Part shown: piece by piece, positions 27,135 to 36,843 of the stretch
Numbering within the stretch: position 1 is the first letter of the stretch
Layout: every line of letters begins with the position of its first letter
Origin: Mesorhizobium sp. ES1-4
Lineage (GTDB): Bacteria; Pseudomonadota; Alphaproteobacteria; Rhizobiales; Rhizobiaceae
Direction of reading: 5' to 3'
NCBI RefSeq assembly: GCF_020164745.1
Contig: NZ_JAIUGV010000011.1
Location: 178,211 to 242,210, forward strand
DNA: 64,000 nt
Notes under the pieces: model-generated
What the model was told of the DNA's origin: nothing
Databases searched by the model: none
What the model saw: the letters and a program-made list of their open reading frames with translations, nothing else
Translations under genes and position numbers: made by a program

Positions 27135-27149
27135 AGCGTTGATAACGCT
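27135..27149. promoter_or_regulatory. Inverted repeat upstream of the NUDIX gene
   Basis: AGCGTT-GAT-AACGCT, a perfect 6-bp inverted repeat 35 bp upstream of the NUDIX start and between two convergently oriented 5' and 3' ends. Possible operator. Confidence 0.3.
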
Positions 27150-27240
27150 GGTTCTAGTGAGAGTTGTTGCCGTAACGACGATGGTGATCGCAAATCCTAT
27201 CGATTGCACCCAATCGTTCCCTCCTGTCGCAACGAACTCG

Positions 27241-28902
27241 CTACACGACAAGCCGCGAGCCGGTGAGCAGGCCGCGCTCTTCCAACACCGGGTAGGCCAT
27301 CGACGCCAGCAGCGAGTTGATCTGCTTCAGGTCGCGGATGGTGTCGAGGTGGATCGAACTGGTTTCAATGCTTTTGGCGGTGCCGTCGCGCAGGCGCACG
27401 AAGTGGCTGGCGCTGGTTTCCTTCTCGCGGTCGCGCAACTGGTCTTTCTCCAGCACGAGTTGGCGGGCGGTCTCGGCATCGCGCGAGACCAGCACGTTGA
27501 AGGCAAGCCTTGCGTTGGCCAGCACCGAGGCGTGGAAGGCGCACAGCTCTCGCCAGCCTTCGGGCGTGAATTCCAGCCCGCGCTCGAGCTTCTTCTTCAC
27601 ATGCGCCAGCATGTTGCGCACGATGATGTCGCCGACCTGCTCGAGCTTGACGCAGGCGCCGATCAATTCCTGGCAGCGCAGCGCCTCGTCCTCGGCCAGC
27701 GGGTTCCTGGTCAGCTTTGCCAGATAGAGCTTGATCTCCGCATGCTTCCTGTCGACGCGGTCGTCGAGAGAGGCCAGCGCCTTGATCTTGTCGGCGTCGG
27801 CGCTTTCATAGAGCTCGATGATGCGTTTGAGCATGATCTCGACCGTCTCGCAGACGCGCACCACCTCGCGCGTGGCGTTGGCCAGGGCCTGGCTGGGCAC
27901 GTCGAGCGCGCTTTCGTTGAGCGCCGACAGTTCGACGACGTCGAGCGTGGCGGCCGGCGCCGGCCTGGCGCCGAGCGCCACGATCCTTTCGGAAGCCCGG
28001 TAGACCAAACCGGCCAGCGGCAGTCCCGCGAGCAGGATGACGACGTTGAACAGAATATGGGCGTTGACGATCTGATCGGCCGCCGTCGGGCCTAGGAAGG
28101 CGACATGCGGCCGCAAGATCATGAACAGGATCAGCATGACCAGCGAGCCCAGGCCGCGCATCAGGAGGTTGCCGACCGGCACGACACGCACTTCGGGGCT
28201 GGCCGAGCGTGTCAGCATCGGCGCGATCAGCGACGAACCGAGATTGACGCCGAGCACGAGGGCGAAGCCGAGTTCAGGGGTGATCAGGCCGCGGCCGGCA
28301 AGTGTCGCCATCAACAGCACCGCCGCGATGCTCGACTGGAACAGCCATGTGATCATCGCGGCCAGCAGGTAGGCGGTGATGGAATCGCTGGAGAAGTAAT
28401 TGAGAATGACCGGCAGCAGCTGGCTGTTGCGCAGCGGCTCGGACGCCTGGCCGATCATTTCCAGGGACAGGATCAAGAGGCCGATGCCGACCAGGATGCG
28501 GCCGGTCTGGCGCCAGTCCCGGCGCTCGGTGGCCATGAACATCACCGTGCCTGATATCAGGCAGAGCGGCACCAACAGGGTGAGATCGAAGGTCAGCAGC
28601 TTGACCACCAGGGCCGAGCCTATCTCGGCGCCACGCACGGCCAACTGGCCGGCGGCGCCCGAGACGATGCCGGAACCGGCGAAGGAGCCGACCAGCAGCG
28701 TGACCGCCGTCGAGCTTTGCAGCGCGATCGCGAGGCCCGTTCCAGCCAGCACCGCCATGACCGGATTGCGCATGGTGGCGCGCAGACGATGACGCAGCAC
28801 GTCGCCATAGGCGCGCTCGACTCCGGTCTTGACCATACGGGTGGCAAACAGCATCAGCGCGACTGCACCGGCCAGATGCAGCAGGACGACCGAGCCGCTC
28901 AT
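27241..28902 (-). CDS. Na/Pi cotransporter family protein with PhoU-like domain
   Basis: 553 residues. The N-terminal half has about eight membrane helices with two Na/Pi-cotransporter signature repeats containing QSS: GLAIALQSSTAVTLLVGSF and MITWLFQSSIAAVLLMATLAG. The C-terminal half (about 340-530) is a helical PhoU-like bundle (CETVEIMLKRIIELYESADADKIKALASLDDRVDR). This is the YjbB/NptA-type layout. It moves inorganic phosphate with sodium, possibly outward, under control of the PhoU-like domain. The gene stands alone. Confidence 0.88.
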   Translation of the reverse strand: MSGSVVLLHLAGAVALMLFATRMVKTGVERAYGDVLRHRLRATMRNPVMAVLAGTGLAIALQSSTAVTLLVGSFAGSGIVSGAAGQLAVRGAEIGSALVVKLLTFDLTLLVPLCLISGTVMFMATERRDWRQTGRILVGIGLLILSLEMIGQASEPLRNSQLLPVILNYFSSDSITAYLLAAMITWLFQSSIAAVLLMATLAGRGLITPELGFALVLGVNLGSSLIAPMLTRSASPEVRVVPVGNLLMRGLGSLVMLILFMILRPHVAFLGPTAADQIVNAHILFNVVILLAGLPLAGLVYRASERIVALGARPAPAATLDVVELSALNESALDVPSQALANATREVVRVCETVEIMLKRIIELYESADADKIKALASLDDRVDRKHAEIKLYLAKLTRNPLAEDEALRCQELIGACVKLEQVGDIIVRNMLAHVKKKLERGLEFTPEGWRELCAFHASVLANARLAFNVLVSRDAETARQLVLEKDQLRDREKETSASHFVRLRDGTAKSIETSSIHLDTIRDLKQINSLLASMAYPVLEERGLLTGSRLVV

Positions 28903-29944
28903 GCCGGGCCACGCATCCAGACAGCAGCCAGCGGCGCGGACGCCATGACAGCAAAAGGGAAGATGACGGCGCGAATCCTGAGCATTGCAAGGATCGATAA
29001 TACCCCGATTGCTTTTAGCCGGATCATCATTTTTGTCCCACGGACGTGGTCAAATTCGTGATGACCAATCAATCACGTGCGGAGCAACCGCAGATAAATG
29101 CCGGCGCGATCTGCACCAACATGACCCAGACCGTGAGTTTCGGCTTATCCATGCTCGCTTAGTTAGGCGGTGAATGCCACGATCCCAATTCAATGATCTC
29201 CGGCCCAAACTAATTCGAGCTTGAGTGTCTCGGGATACGGTGGCACTCACCGACTGTACTTTTCGGTCCCAGCTCTGAAACGCTCCCCGCCGATGCGGCT
29301 GCGGTAAATGCGCAGAACTAACCGACGCAGCCCTTTGCAGTCTGAATGCGAACGACAGCATTAGGTCAGGTCACGACGACGTCCGCGCCCACCCGATGTC
29401 CGCTCTTTGAAGATCCGCAGCCTGAAGTTGCAAGTCCGCTGACGGCCGGCCTACAGGCAGGCTTTGTGGTTGCTTGGGAGCAGGCACAACATGCGATGGC
29501 GCTTAGCTCAAGCCCGTCCACGAGAGCCAACCGTCATTGCGCTGATTGCGCTGCACCGGCACTGACGGCGAACGAGACTCGATCTTTCGCAACCCTTTGC
29601 ACCCAACGTCCACTGCCAATCCGGCCGCGCCCGAAAGCCGCCTGTCCGTTACCGGCCCCGAAGCGGTCAACAGGCGGTTCTACAATTGACCATCGACTGG
29701 GGTTCCTGGAAGCTTTTCGAACTTTCTGGGTCAGGTCTCAGCCCGAGTTGCGCGCGCTTATGGACAAAGCGGGACACTAGATTCGGCTTTTGGATAGTTT
29801 GGGAGGCATCGACTTTCCGGGACATATGCCTTCCTGATAGTGCGTCAGCACGAACCCTGATACGCGCCCCAAACGGGACATCCCCCGAGGGTGATGCCAA
29901 CCCTCGTTTTCCTTTGCTGCACATTGGAGCAGCTGATCGTGTCT
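28903..29944. other. Long gene-free region
   Basis: About 1040 bp between two reverse-strand genes. Frames at 29050-29361 and 29346-29780 lack starts, ribosome sites and family likeness. Sequence is mixed and looks like relic DNA. Confidence 0.4.
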
Positions 29945-30832
29945 TTAGGAAAAGTGCTCCTCCAGATAGACGCGGAACTCCCGCTCGAACTGCTCTTGGA
30001 GGAGGGACGACATATGCGTGCGGCTGCGCGTTAGATAGACATGGCAGGGCACGTAGGGAAGGAACGGCTTGATGGCGAGCGTTCCGCGCCAGCGTTCCGC
30101 TGAGAACTTGTCGACGATGGAGACGCCAAGCCCCTCGGCCACGAGAGCGCAGGCGGCGTCGCTATAATGAGCCTCGAAACGAGTCTCGACGCGAACCCCC
30201 GCTTCGTCGAGGCTGCGGTCGACGGCCTGACGCGATCCGTCCTCGCGCCCCAGCGCGATGAAGCTTTCGTCGCGTATGTCAGAAGCCTCGATCGTCTCCT
30301 TCTCGCTCAACGGGTGTTCCGCCGGCAGGATGCAGACCGAAGCGGTCTCGAAAATGAGGTCGCAGGTCGTCGCCGGATCGATTACCGGCATAGTCATCAG
30401 GCCAATGTCGAGCTGCTTGCTTGCTGCGAGTTCGGAGATCCGTACTGAAGCCTCCGGCTCCAGCGCTAGCCGCAGCTTCGGATGGCGGCGGGCGAAGGCA
30501 CCGATAAAGCGGGGTAGCACGTAGCTGGACAGCGCGGGATAGGCGCCGATGATCAGCCGGCCCGCATCGAGCTGCTGTATATCGGCCGCCAGCCGCCGCA
30601 GCCGCGCCATGCCTTTGACGATATGACCGGCCTCCTCGTGCAACAGGTAGGCCTCCGCGGTCGGAGCCAACCGGCCGCCTTGCCGCACAAACAGCTGGAT
30701 CTTCAGCGCGTGTTCAAGGTTGGCAATGTGGGCGCTGACGGAAGGCTGCGAGATGTGCAGGAGATTGGCGGCGCCGATCACCGTTCCTGCATCCATCACC
30801 GCACGAAACGCCTGCAACTGTCTGTAGTTCAT
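29945..30832 (-). CDS. LysR-type regulator of the opine-like operon (OccR/NocR-like)
   Basis: 295 residues. Helix-turn-helix at about 18-38 (GTVIGAANLLHISQPSVSAHIANLEHALK), effector-binding domain from about 90 (GRLIIGAYPALSSYVLPRFI, ...LDIGLMTMPV). Size and motifs fit the OccR/NocR/ArgP side of the family, which senses amino-acid derivatives. It is divergent from the uptake and oxidation operon starting at 31077; the 244-bp gap contains an inverted repeat (30857-30881) that is a likely binding site. Confidence 0.85.
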   Translation of the reverse strand: MNYRQLQAFRAVMDAGTVIGAANLLHISQPSVSAHIANLEHALKIQLFVRQGGRLAPTAEAYLLHEEAGHIVKGMARLRRLAADIQQLDAGRLIIGAYPALSSYVLPRFIGAFARRHPKLRLALEPEASVRISELAASKQLDIGLMTMPVIDPATTCDLIFETASVCILPAEHPLSEKETIEASDIRDESFIALGREDGSRQAVDRSLDEAGVRVETRFEAHYSDAACALVAEGLGVSIVDKFSAERWRGTLAIKPFLPYVPCHVYLTRSRTHMSSLLQEQFEREFRVYLEEHFS

Positions 30833-30856
30833 TTTTCTCGACCGATCACTATAGGA

Positions 30857-30881
30857 AAAAGCTATAGAACACGAAGCTTTT
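30857..30881. promoter_or_regulatory. Candidate LysR operator
   Basis: AAAAGCT (30857-30863), 11 bp, AGCTTTT (30875-30881): a perfect inverted repeat with the T-N11-A spacing of LysR boxes, 24 bp upstream of the regulator start. CTATAG also occurs twice beside it. Confidence 0.5.
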
Positions 30882-31076
30882 CATATTTGTCAATTGCCGT
30901 GGTTTTCGCTTTATTCTCCACCTGCTAGGAGAAGTCTCCCGCTGATTGGCGCCGGAACTGGCCATTGCGGCGCCGCAAATAACCACTGAGCAGAGACTAT
31001 CGCGATTGCGTCACTCTCCCCGATAGATGGATCGAGGTGGTCCTTTCGCGCGCTGCCAATCAAAAAGAGGGTAACA

Positions 31077-31943
31077 ATGAAAACGGGATTGATACGATGG
31101 ATGGGCCTAGCGGCCAGCGTCCTCATTTTCCTCACCGGAGCCGCCCGCGCGGACGAGGCCGGCCAATGGTCGAAAATACGCATTGCGACCGAGGGCGCCT
31201 ATGCTCCCTGGAATTATACCTCCTCCGACGGCAGGCTTGCGGGCTACGAGATCGATCTCGCCCAAGAACTGTGCCGCCGCATGAAGGCCGACTGCGAGAT
31301 CGTCGCCCAGGACTGGGACGGCATGCTGCCCGCGCTCAACGCCGGAAAGTTCGACGCCATCATCGCGTCAATGTCGGTTACGCCCGAGCGGCAGAAGGTG
31401 GCCTCATTCTCTGTGCCTTACGCCAAGGCGCCCAACGCCTTCATGATGATGAAGGACAATCCGCTGGCCTCGGAACTTGGCTCCAGGGTCGACTACAGCC
31501 TGAAGAAGGACCCGGAAGGCGCCAAGAAAGCGATCGCTGCGATGGCCACGGCGCTTAAGGGCAAGATCCTCGGCGTCCAGGGCTCCTCGACGGCGGCGAC
31601 ATTTGCCACGGCCGAGCTGAAGGACCTGGTCGAAATCCGCGAATACAAGACGACAGACGAGCATAACCTCGACCTTGCCGCCGGCCGCGTCGACCTGGTC
31701 ATGGGCAATATCACCATGCTCAAGGCCGCCATGAAGCAGCCGGACCTGGCTGGCGCGACCCTTGCCGGCCCCACATTCATCGAAGGCGTTCTCGGCAGCG
31801 GCACGGCTAATGTGGCCATGCGCAAAGACGACACCGCGCTCAAGGCAAAGTTCGACGCGGCCATTGCCGAGGTCAACACCGACGGGTTCAACCGGACCCT
31901 AACGGAAAAGTGGTTCGGGGTTGATATCACGCCCAAGGATTGA
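31077..31943 (+). CDS. ABC transporter substrate-binding protein, basic amino acid or opine type
   Basis: 288 residues, with AGGGTAAC before the ATG. Signal peptide (MKTGLIRWMGLAASVLIFLTGAARA-DE), then a type-II periplasmic binding domain: IRIATEGAYAPWNYTSSDGRLAGYEIDLAQELCRRM, DWDGMLPALNAGKFDAIIASMSVTPER, ending EKWFGVDITP. This is the HisJ/LAO/OccT/NocT family that binds lysine, arginine, ornithine or arginine-derived opines. First gene of the eight-gene operon. Confidence 0.88.
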   Translation: MKTGLIRWMGLAASVLIFLTGAARADEAGQWSKIRIATEGAYAPWNYTSSDGRLAGYEIDLAQELCRRMKADCEIVAQDWDGMLPALNAGKFDAIIASMSVTPERQKVASFSVPYAKAPNAFMMMKDNPLASELGSRVDYSLKKDPEGAKKAIAAMATALKGKILGVQGSSTAATFATAELKDLVEIREYKTTDEHNLDLAAGRVDLVMGNITMLKAAMKQPDLAGATLAGPTFIEGVLGSGTANVAMRKDDTALKAKFDAAIAEVNTDGFNRTLTEKWFGVDITPKD

Positions 31944-32004
31944 GTTCAGCCGGGCGGGCGCACATGTGCGGCCGCCCATCTTGTCCATCGGAAAAATTGA
32001 TAGC

Positions 32005-33171
32005 ATGACCCAGTTTGTCGTTGTGGGTGCCGGGCTCCTCGGCACGTCGATCGCCTATCGCCTCGCGGAACGAGGCCACTCCGTGACTATTGTTGAGCGC
32101 GACCATCCCGGCGCCGGCACCAGTGGTTCGAGCTTTGCCTGGACCAACTCGAACGAAAAGACCCCCTACAACTACCACCTGATCAATGCACTGGGGATGC
32201 GCGCGCACCGGGAACTCGAAAATGAATTTGGCGCACGTCCCTGGTTTCATGGCGGCGGAGCGATCGAATGGCGCTCGAATGCGCATGAGGCGCAGGAACT
32301 CGATGAGCGGGTCGAACGTCTGATCGGATGGAACTATGCGGCCGAATGGATCTCGGCCGACAGGCTGCACAGGCTGGAGCCCGCCGTGGCTCGCGAAGCG
32401 TCAGGCGACGCGAAGATCGCTTATTTTGCCGACGAAGGCTGGGTGGACCCCAGCGTCTACATCGAATTTTTCCTCGGCAAGGCCCGCGACCTCGGGGCGA
32501 AACTAAGCCGTGAGACCGTCACTGGCGTCGACCTGAGCGGCGACAAAGTCACGGGCGTCAGGATGGCGTCAGGAACGACGATCGGTGCAGACGTGGTCGT
32601 CAACTGCACGGGCCGCTGGGCAAATGATCTGGGTCAGGACGTGCGCATGACCTTCCCGCTGGCTCCCACGATCGGCCTTCTCGTTGTGACCGCCCCCGCC
32701 CAATCGGGTGTGCGGCGGGTGGTCCGCACCAGTGCAGTCAACCTCCGGCCCGATGGCGCGGGCCGGATCATGCTGCACAGCGAGCACGACGAACAAGGGT
32801 TCACGCTGGAAAGCAGTTCGGACGATACTTACCCCGCTGCTGTCGCGATGATCGAGCGCGCATCGCGCATCTATCCGGAGCTTGCAGGGGCCAGGCCCGA
32901 GGCAGTGCGGCTGTCGCATCGCGCGATCCCAGGCGACGGCGTGTCGGCCGTCGGTCCGGTCCCGGAAGTAAGCGGCTACTATGCTGCCGTCACCCATAGC
33001 GGAGCGACGCTTGCGCCTTGGCTCGGACAAGTTGTTGCCGCCGAACTCGCGGGCGACTCGGACAACGATGCGCTCCAGGATTTTCGGCCGGCCCGGTTCT
33101 TCGGACGCCAAACCGACACATCCGCGTCCACTCGGAAGGCCCAGCATGTTTCGACGACTCCGGACCGATGA
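32005..33171 (+). CDS. FAD-dependent oxidoreductase (DAO family), first copy
   Basis: 388 residues from ATG 32005; the frame extends upstream into the binding-protein gene but MTQFVVVGAGLLGTSIAYRLAERGHSV is the natural start. GxGxxG near 8-13, then an E-R (IVERD) that holds the FAD ribose. C-terminal SGATLAPWLGQVVAAEL matches D-amino-acid-oxidase-fold enzymes. It would oxidise a secondary or primary amine. The 3' end overlaps the 2Fe-2S gene by 26 bp. Two DAO-family enzymes in one operon suggest two oxidation steps, or one with an auxiliary role. Confidence 0.82.
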   Translation: MTQFVVVGAGLLGTSIAYRLAERGHSVTIVERDHPGAGTSGSSFAWTNSNEKTPYNYHLINALGMRAHRELENEFGARPWFHGGGAIEWRSNAHEAQELDERVERLIGWNYAAEWISADRLHRLEPAVAREASGDAKIAYFADEGWVDPSVYIEFFLGKARDLGAKLSRETVTGVDLSGDKVTGVRMASGTTIGADVVVNCTGRWANDLGQDVRMTFPLAPTIGLLVVTAPAQSGVRRVVRTSAVNLRPDGAGRIMLHSEHDEQGFTLESSSDDTYPAAVAMIERASRIYPELAGARPEAVRLSHRAIPGDGVSAVGPVPEVSGYYAAVTHSGATLAPWLGQVVAAELAGDSDNDALQDFRPARFFGRQTDTSASTRKAQHVSTTPDR

Positions 33172-33442
33172 TTTGACCACGACGATCTTCTTCGATGGAC
33201 GGCCATTGCGGTGCCGGCCAGGCGACAGCGTTGCCGCGGCATTGCTGGCTGCAGGCATTGAGCGGTTCCGCACGACGCCGGTCAGTGGAACCGATCGCAT
33301 GCCCCATTGCATGATCGGCAATTGCTTCGACTGCCTGGTCGAGATCGATGGGCAGGCCGACCAGCAGGCCTGCCTGGTGCCGGTTAGAGAAGGCTCCCAA
33401 GTGCGATCACAACTGGGCACGGGAAGGTTCGACGCAGCATGA
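33146..33442 (+). CDS. Small (2Fe-2S)-binding oxidase subunit
   Basis: 98 residues. Ferredoxin-fold cysteines appear in PHCMIGNCFDCLVEIDGQADQQAC, the C-x4-C-x2-C-x(n)-C pattern of the small subunit of opine, hydrogen-cyanide-synthase (HcnA), sarcosine and D-hydroxyproline dehydrogenases. It passes electrons between the flavins of the two large subunits. It overlaps both neighbours (26 bp and 4 bp), so translation is coupled. Confidence 0.82.
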   Translation: MFRRLRTDDLTTTIFFDGRPLRCRPGDSVAAALLAAGIERFRTTPVSGTDRMPHCMIGNCFDCLVEIDGQADQQACLVPVREGSQVRSQLGTGRFDAA

Positions 33443-34896
33443 CCGATGCCCCGCGAACACACTGCGAGCTTGCCATTGTCGGCGGCGGCCCGGCAGGCCT
33501 GGCGGCCGCGGCACTCGCTGCGGAACTTGGCGTGGAAACAATACTGTTCGACGAGCAGCCAACGCCTGGCGGACAGATCTATCGGAACATAGAAGCTAAC
33601 AGCCGCAAGCACGACGCATTGAGCAATATTCTCGGCGCCGACTACGCCAAGGGACTTGCGCTGGTGGAGCGGTTCCGCAGGAGCGGTGCCGCATACGAGC
33701 CCCTGAGCGCTGTCTGGCAGATATCGGCTGCAGGCAAGCTCGGTGTATCGCAAAAGGGCCGAGCCTATCTGACGAGAGCCGGCAGGGTCATTCTGGCAAC
33801 TGGCGCAATGGAGCGTCCGGTTCCGATTCCAGGATGGACGCTGCCCGGCGTCATGGGAGCAGGTGCGGCACAGACGCTTATGAAAGCGTCCGGCCTGGTG
33901 CCAGAAGAACCGACTGTGATCGCCGGTTCAGGGCCTCTTGCCTATCTCGTGGCGCTTCAGGTCATGAAAGCAGGCGCGCCGCTGAGTGCCGTCATCGACA
34001 CATCGCAAAAAGGACTGTTCGAGACCGGATTCGCAGCACTGCCAGTGCTATCGGGCTTTGGTCGCGATCTGCTGAAGGGCCTGTCCTGGATGGCTGCGTT
34101 GCGAAAGGCCCGCATCCCCGTCTTCAGTGGGCGCAACCTCGCGGTCGAGGGCATTTCGCGCGTGGAGGCCGTCAGCTTCGAAACTCGCGGCAAGCGGCAG
34201 CGGCTGCCGGCGTCGCTTCTACTTCTGCATGAGGGTGTGGTCCCCAACAACCAGATCACCGCAAGTCTACGCTGCAGGCATGTGTGGGACACCGCGCAGA
34301 TGGCTTGGCGTCCCTGGACGGACGAGTGGGGTGCAACGAGCACGGAGTTGGTGGCCGTCGCTGGCGATGGCGCGGGTATCTCCGGCGCCAGAGCGGCGGC
34401 GCATCGTGGACGACTGGCTGCACTTGATGCTGCCTGCCGCATCGGTCGCATTTCGCGGGCCGAACGCGACGAGCGCGCGCTTCCCGAGCGTCGGCATCTC
34501 CAGCGGGAGGCCCGGTTCCGTGCGTTCCTCGACAGCACCTACCGCCCCACCGAAGCTGTACGCCGGTTAGCCGACGAGGCAATCGCCTGCCGCTGCGAGG
34601 AGGTGACAGCTGGCGAGCTGCGCGCGTTCGTCGCAGAGGGCTTCACTGACATCAACCAGCTCAAGTCCTTCTCCAGATGCGGCATGGGTCAGTGCCAGGG
34701 CCGCATGTGCGGTGGCACTGTCGCCCGCGTCCTGGCGCAGAGCCTCGAAACTGACATCGAGACCGTCGGCTACTACCGGTTGCGCCTGCCGGTGAAGCCG
34801 CTGCCTGTCGCTCAGCTTGCCGAGCTCGGCAACGCCGAACGCGATTTGAGGCCGTCGCCAATGGGTGTCGACGGTGACCCGAGCCAGCGCGTTTGA
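33439..34896 (+). CDS. FAD/NAD(P)-binding oxidoreductase alpha subunit (OoxA/NoxA/HcnB-like)
   Basis: 485 residues. FAD dinucleotide fold GGGPAGLAAAALAAELG at 14-30, then TPGGQIYRN, a second nucleotide site (VIAGSGPLAYLVALQ), and a C-terminal BFD-like 2Fe-2S domain with C-x-C in ACRCEEV and later cysteines in SRCGMGQCQGRMCGG. This is the large ferredoxin-partner subunit of octopine or nopaline oxidase and HCN synthase type enzymes. It sits between the small 2Fe-2S subunit and the second DAO enzyme, as in those operons. Confidence 0.85.
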   Translation: MTDAPRTHCELAIVGGGPAGLAAAALAAELGVETILFDEQPTPGGQIYRNIEANSRKHDALSNILGADYAKGLALVERFRRSGAAYEPLSAVWQISAAGKLGVSQKGRAYLTRAGRVILATGAMERPVPIPGWTLPGVMGAGAAQTLMKASGLVPEEPTVIAGSGPLAYLVALQVMKAGAPLSAVIDTSQKGLFETGFAALPVLSGFGRDLLKGLSWMAALRKARIPVFSGRNLAVEGISRVEAVSFETRGKRQRLPASLLLLHEGVVPNNQITASLRCRHVWDTAQMAWRPWTDEWGATSTELVAVAGDGAGISGARAAAHRGRLAALDAACRIGRISRAERDERALPERRHLQREARFRAFLDSTYRPTEAVRRLADEAIACRCEEVTAGELRAFVAEGFTDINQLKSFSRCGMGQCQGRMCGGTVARVLAQSLETDIETVGYYRLRLPVKPLPVAQLAELGNAERDLRPSPMGVDGDPSQRV

Positions 34897-34943
34897 GCGA
34901 TGAGAAGCAGAAGCCGCACAATGGGACGGATTGGGAAGCCGCA

Positions 34944-36131
34944 ATGACCGCGACAGACGCAATCGTGATCGGCGGTGGCATCCACGGTTGCTGCACGGCG
35001 CTCCACCTCGCGCTGCGGGGCCTACGTACAATCGTGCTGGAAAAAAACACCGTCGGTCGCCACGCCTCGGGCGTCAACGCGGGCGGCGTACGGCAATTGA
35101 TGCGCCACCAAGCCGAAGTACCGTTATCCATAGCCGCAATGGACGCCTGGGAGCGCCTGGACGACCTGCTTGGTCCAGATCTGGCAAGAAACTGCGAATT
35201 CATCGGCAGTGTCGGGCAGATTGGCATCGCCGAAAGCGAAGCCGAGATGGAATGGTGCCATGCGCGGGTGACCCAAATGCGCTCGCTCGGCCACGAGTTT
35301 GAGGAAGTGATCGACGCCAGAGAACTCAGGCGTCTGGTTCCTGCCGCAGCCGATATCTGCCGTGGCGGCATCATCTCGCGCCGGGACGGTCATGCCAATC
35401 CGTTCCGCACGACGCAATCATTTCGGCTGCGTGCCGAGCAGCTTGGCGTCCGCTTCATGGAGCGGACGCGCGTGACCGGGCTCGAGCAGGGCGACCGCTG
35501 CTGGACCGTAGTGACCGAGAGCGGCGTCTTCAGGGCCGATATTTTGATCAACTGCGGCGGAGCGTGGGCCTGGCAAGTCGCGGAAATGATCGGCGAGCAC
35601 CTGCCCAGGACGCATTTTGCCTCGACGCTGATGGTGACGTCTCGCATGCCCCATTTCATCGACCCCGTGGTGATCGGCATCGACCGGGTGCTTTCGTTCA
35701 AACAGACGGAAGCCGGCACAGTCGTCATCGGGGGAGGGGTTCTCGGCGATCCCGACCTGAATAGCGAGACGGCTGACACCGTTGCGGACCGAATGGTGGT
35801 GAGCGCCCAGACCGTCTGCGAATTTTTCCCGATCCTGCGCCGCGCGACCATCGTGCGAAGCTGGGCCGGACTGGAAGCCCTGATGCCAGACGTCATACCG
35901 GTGATCGGTCCCAGTCAGGTCGCCCGCAATCTCTGGCACGCTTTCGGCTTTTCCGGGCACGGGTTCCAGCTCGGCCCTATCGTCGGCTCGGTCATTGCTG
36001 ATCTGGTCGCCACTGGTGAAAGTGCCATTCCGATAGCCGCGTTCAACCCGGGCCGCTTCTCGAGCAACGACATGCTGGGGACCACGCGCATTCCTGACCG
36101 CAAAGTCTCACAGGAGGCTGGTCATGAATGA
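34944..36131 (+). CDS. FAD-dependent oxidoreductase beta subunit (OoxB/NoxB/HcnC-like)
   Basis: 395 residues from ATG 34944 with GGGAAG upstream; a TTG at 34893 that overlaps the previous stop is an alternative. GGGIHGCCTALHLALRG is the FAD motif at about 9-25, followed by VLEKNTVGRHASGVNAGGVRQL. The C-terminus has WAGLEALMPDVIPVIGP and GFSGHGFQLGP, typical of sarcosine-oxidase-type beta subunits that carry the amine oxidation site. With the two preceding genes it completes a heterotrimeric dehydrogenase. Confidence 0.85.
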   Translation: MTATDAIVIGGGIHGCCTALHLALRGLRTIVLEKNTVGRHASGVNAGGVRQLMRHQAEVPLSIAAMDAWERLDDLLGPDLARNCEFIGSVGQIGIAESEAEMEWCHARVTQMRSLGHEFEEVIDARELRRLVPAAADICRGGIISRRDGHANPFRTTQSFRLRAEQLGVRFMERTRVTGLEQGDRCWTVVTESGVFRADILINCGGAWAWQVAEMIGEHLPRTHFASTLMVTSRMPHFIDPVVIGIDRVLSFKQTEAGTVVIGGGVLGDPDLNSETADTVADRMVVSAQTVCEFFPILRRATIVRSWAGLEALMPDVIPVIGPSQVARNLWHAFGFSGHGFQLGPIVGSVIADLVATGESAIPIAAFNPGRFSSNDMLGTTRIPDRKVSQEAGHE

Positions 36132-36843
36132 TTTCGGGCTGATGACCGTCTTCAGCTTTGCACCCGGGGGCTGGGGTGCCGCCATGGCGGCTGCAAGCGC
36201 AATGACGATCGCGGTCGCAATGGCAGGCTTCATCGCCGGAGCGATCATAGGCACGTTCGGGGCGTGGGCGAAGATTTCCGGAGGAAGGATCGTCCGCTCG
36301 GTCGCCGATGGCTACACGACGGTTCTGCGCGGCATTCCCGACCTTCTGGTGATATATCTTTTCTACTTCGGCTCCAGCGCCGTCCTGACACCCATCGGCC
36401 GGTTCTTTGGAGCCAACGGCTTCCTCAGCCTGCCGGCTTTTTTCGCCGGCTGCCTGGCAATTGCGATCGTGTCGGGCGCCTATCACACCGAAGTCTTCCG
36501 TGGGGCCTATCAGGTCGTAGCGCTTGGAGAGATCGATGCAGCCTACGCCACGGGCATGTCGCGAGCGCTCGCGTTCCGGCGCATCATCGCGCCGCTCACG
36601 TTGCGCTTCGCCTTGCCGGGCCTGGCAAACATCTGGCAGCTCGTTCTCAAGGAATCGTCGCTGATCTCGGTGACGGGGCTTGTCGAAATCCTGCGCCAGT
36701 CTCAGATCGGCGCGGGCTCGACCAAGCAGCCCTTCACCTTCTTTCTGGCGGCGGCGATCCTCTATCTGCTCATTTCCTCCGCCTCGGGATGGGTATTGCA
36801 GTTCGCCGAAAGGCACTTCACTCGCGGGCTCAGGAGGGGGTAA
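36124..36843 (+). CDS. ABC permease (OccQ/HisQ-like)
   Basis: 239 residues, five membrane segments. The permease EAA loop is AAYATGMSRALAFRRIIAPLTLRFALPGL, at about 140-168. HisQ/OccQ-type inner-membrane subunit for basic amino acids or opines. It overlaps the upstream gene by 8 bp and the next by 1 bp. Confidence 0.85.
   Translation: MNDFGLMTVFSFAPGGWGAAMAAASAMTIAVAMAGFIAGAIIGTFGAWAKISGGRIVRSVADGYTTVLRGIPDLLVIYLFYFGSSAVLTPIGRFFGANGFLSLPAFFAGCLAIAIVSGAYHTEVFRGAYQVVALGEIDAAYATGMSRALAFRRIIAPLTLRFALPGLANIWQLVLKESSLISVTGLVEILRQSQIGAGSTKQPFTFFLAAAILYLLISSASGWVLQFAERHFTRGLRRG

Noticed and set aside
27139..28095. Plus-strand frame opposite the Na/Pi transporter
   Set aside because: Antisense shadow with His/Gln/Arg-rich content.
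29346..29780. Plus-strand frame of 144 codons
   Set aside because: No start signal, domain or codon bias; noncoding or relic.
36264..36842. Frame leading into the second permease
   Set aside because: Reads a different frame of the first permease; the real start is ATG 36843.
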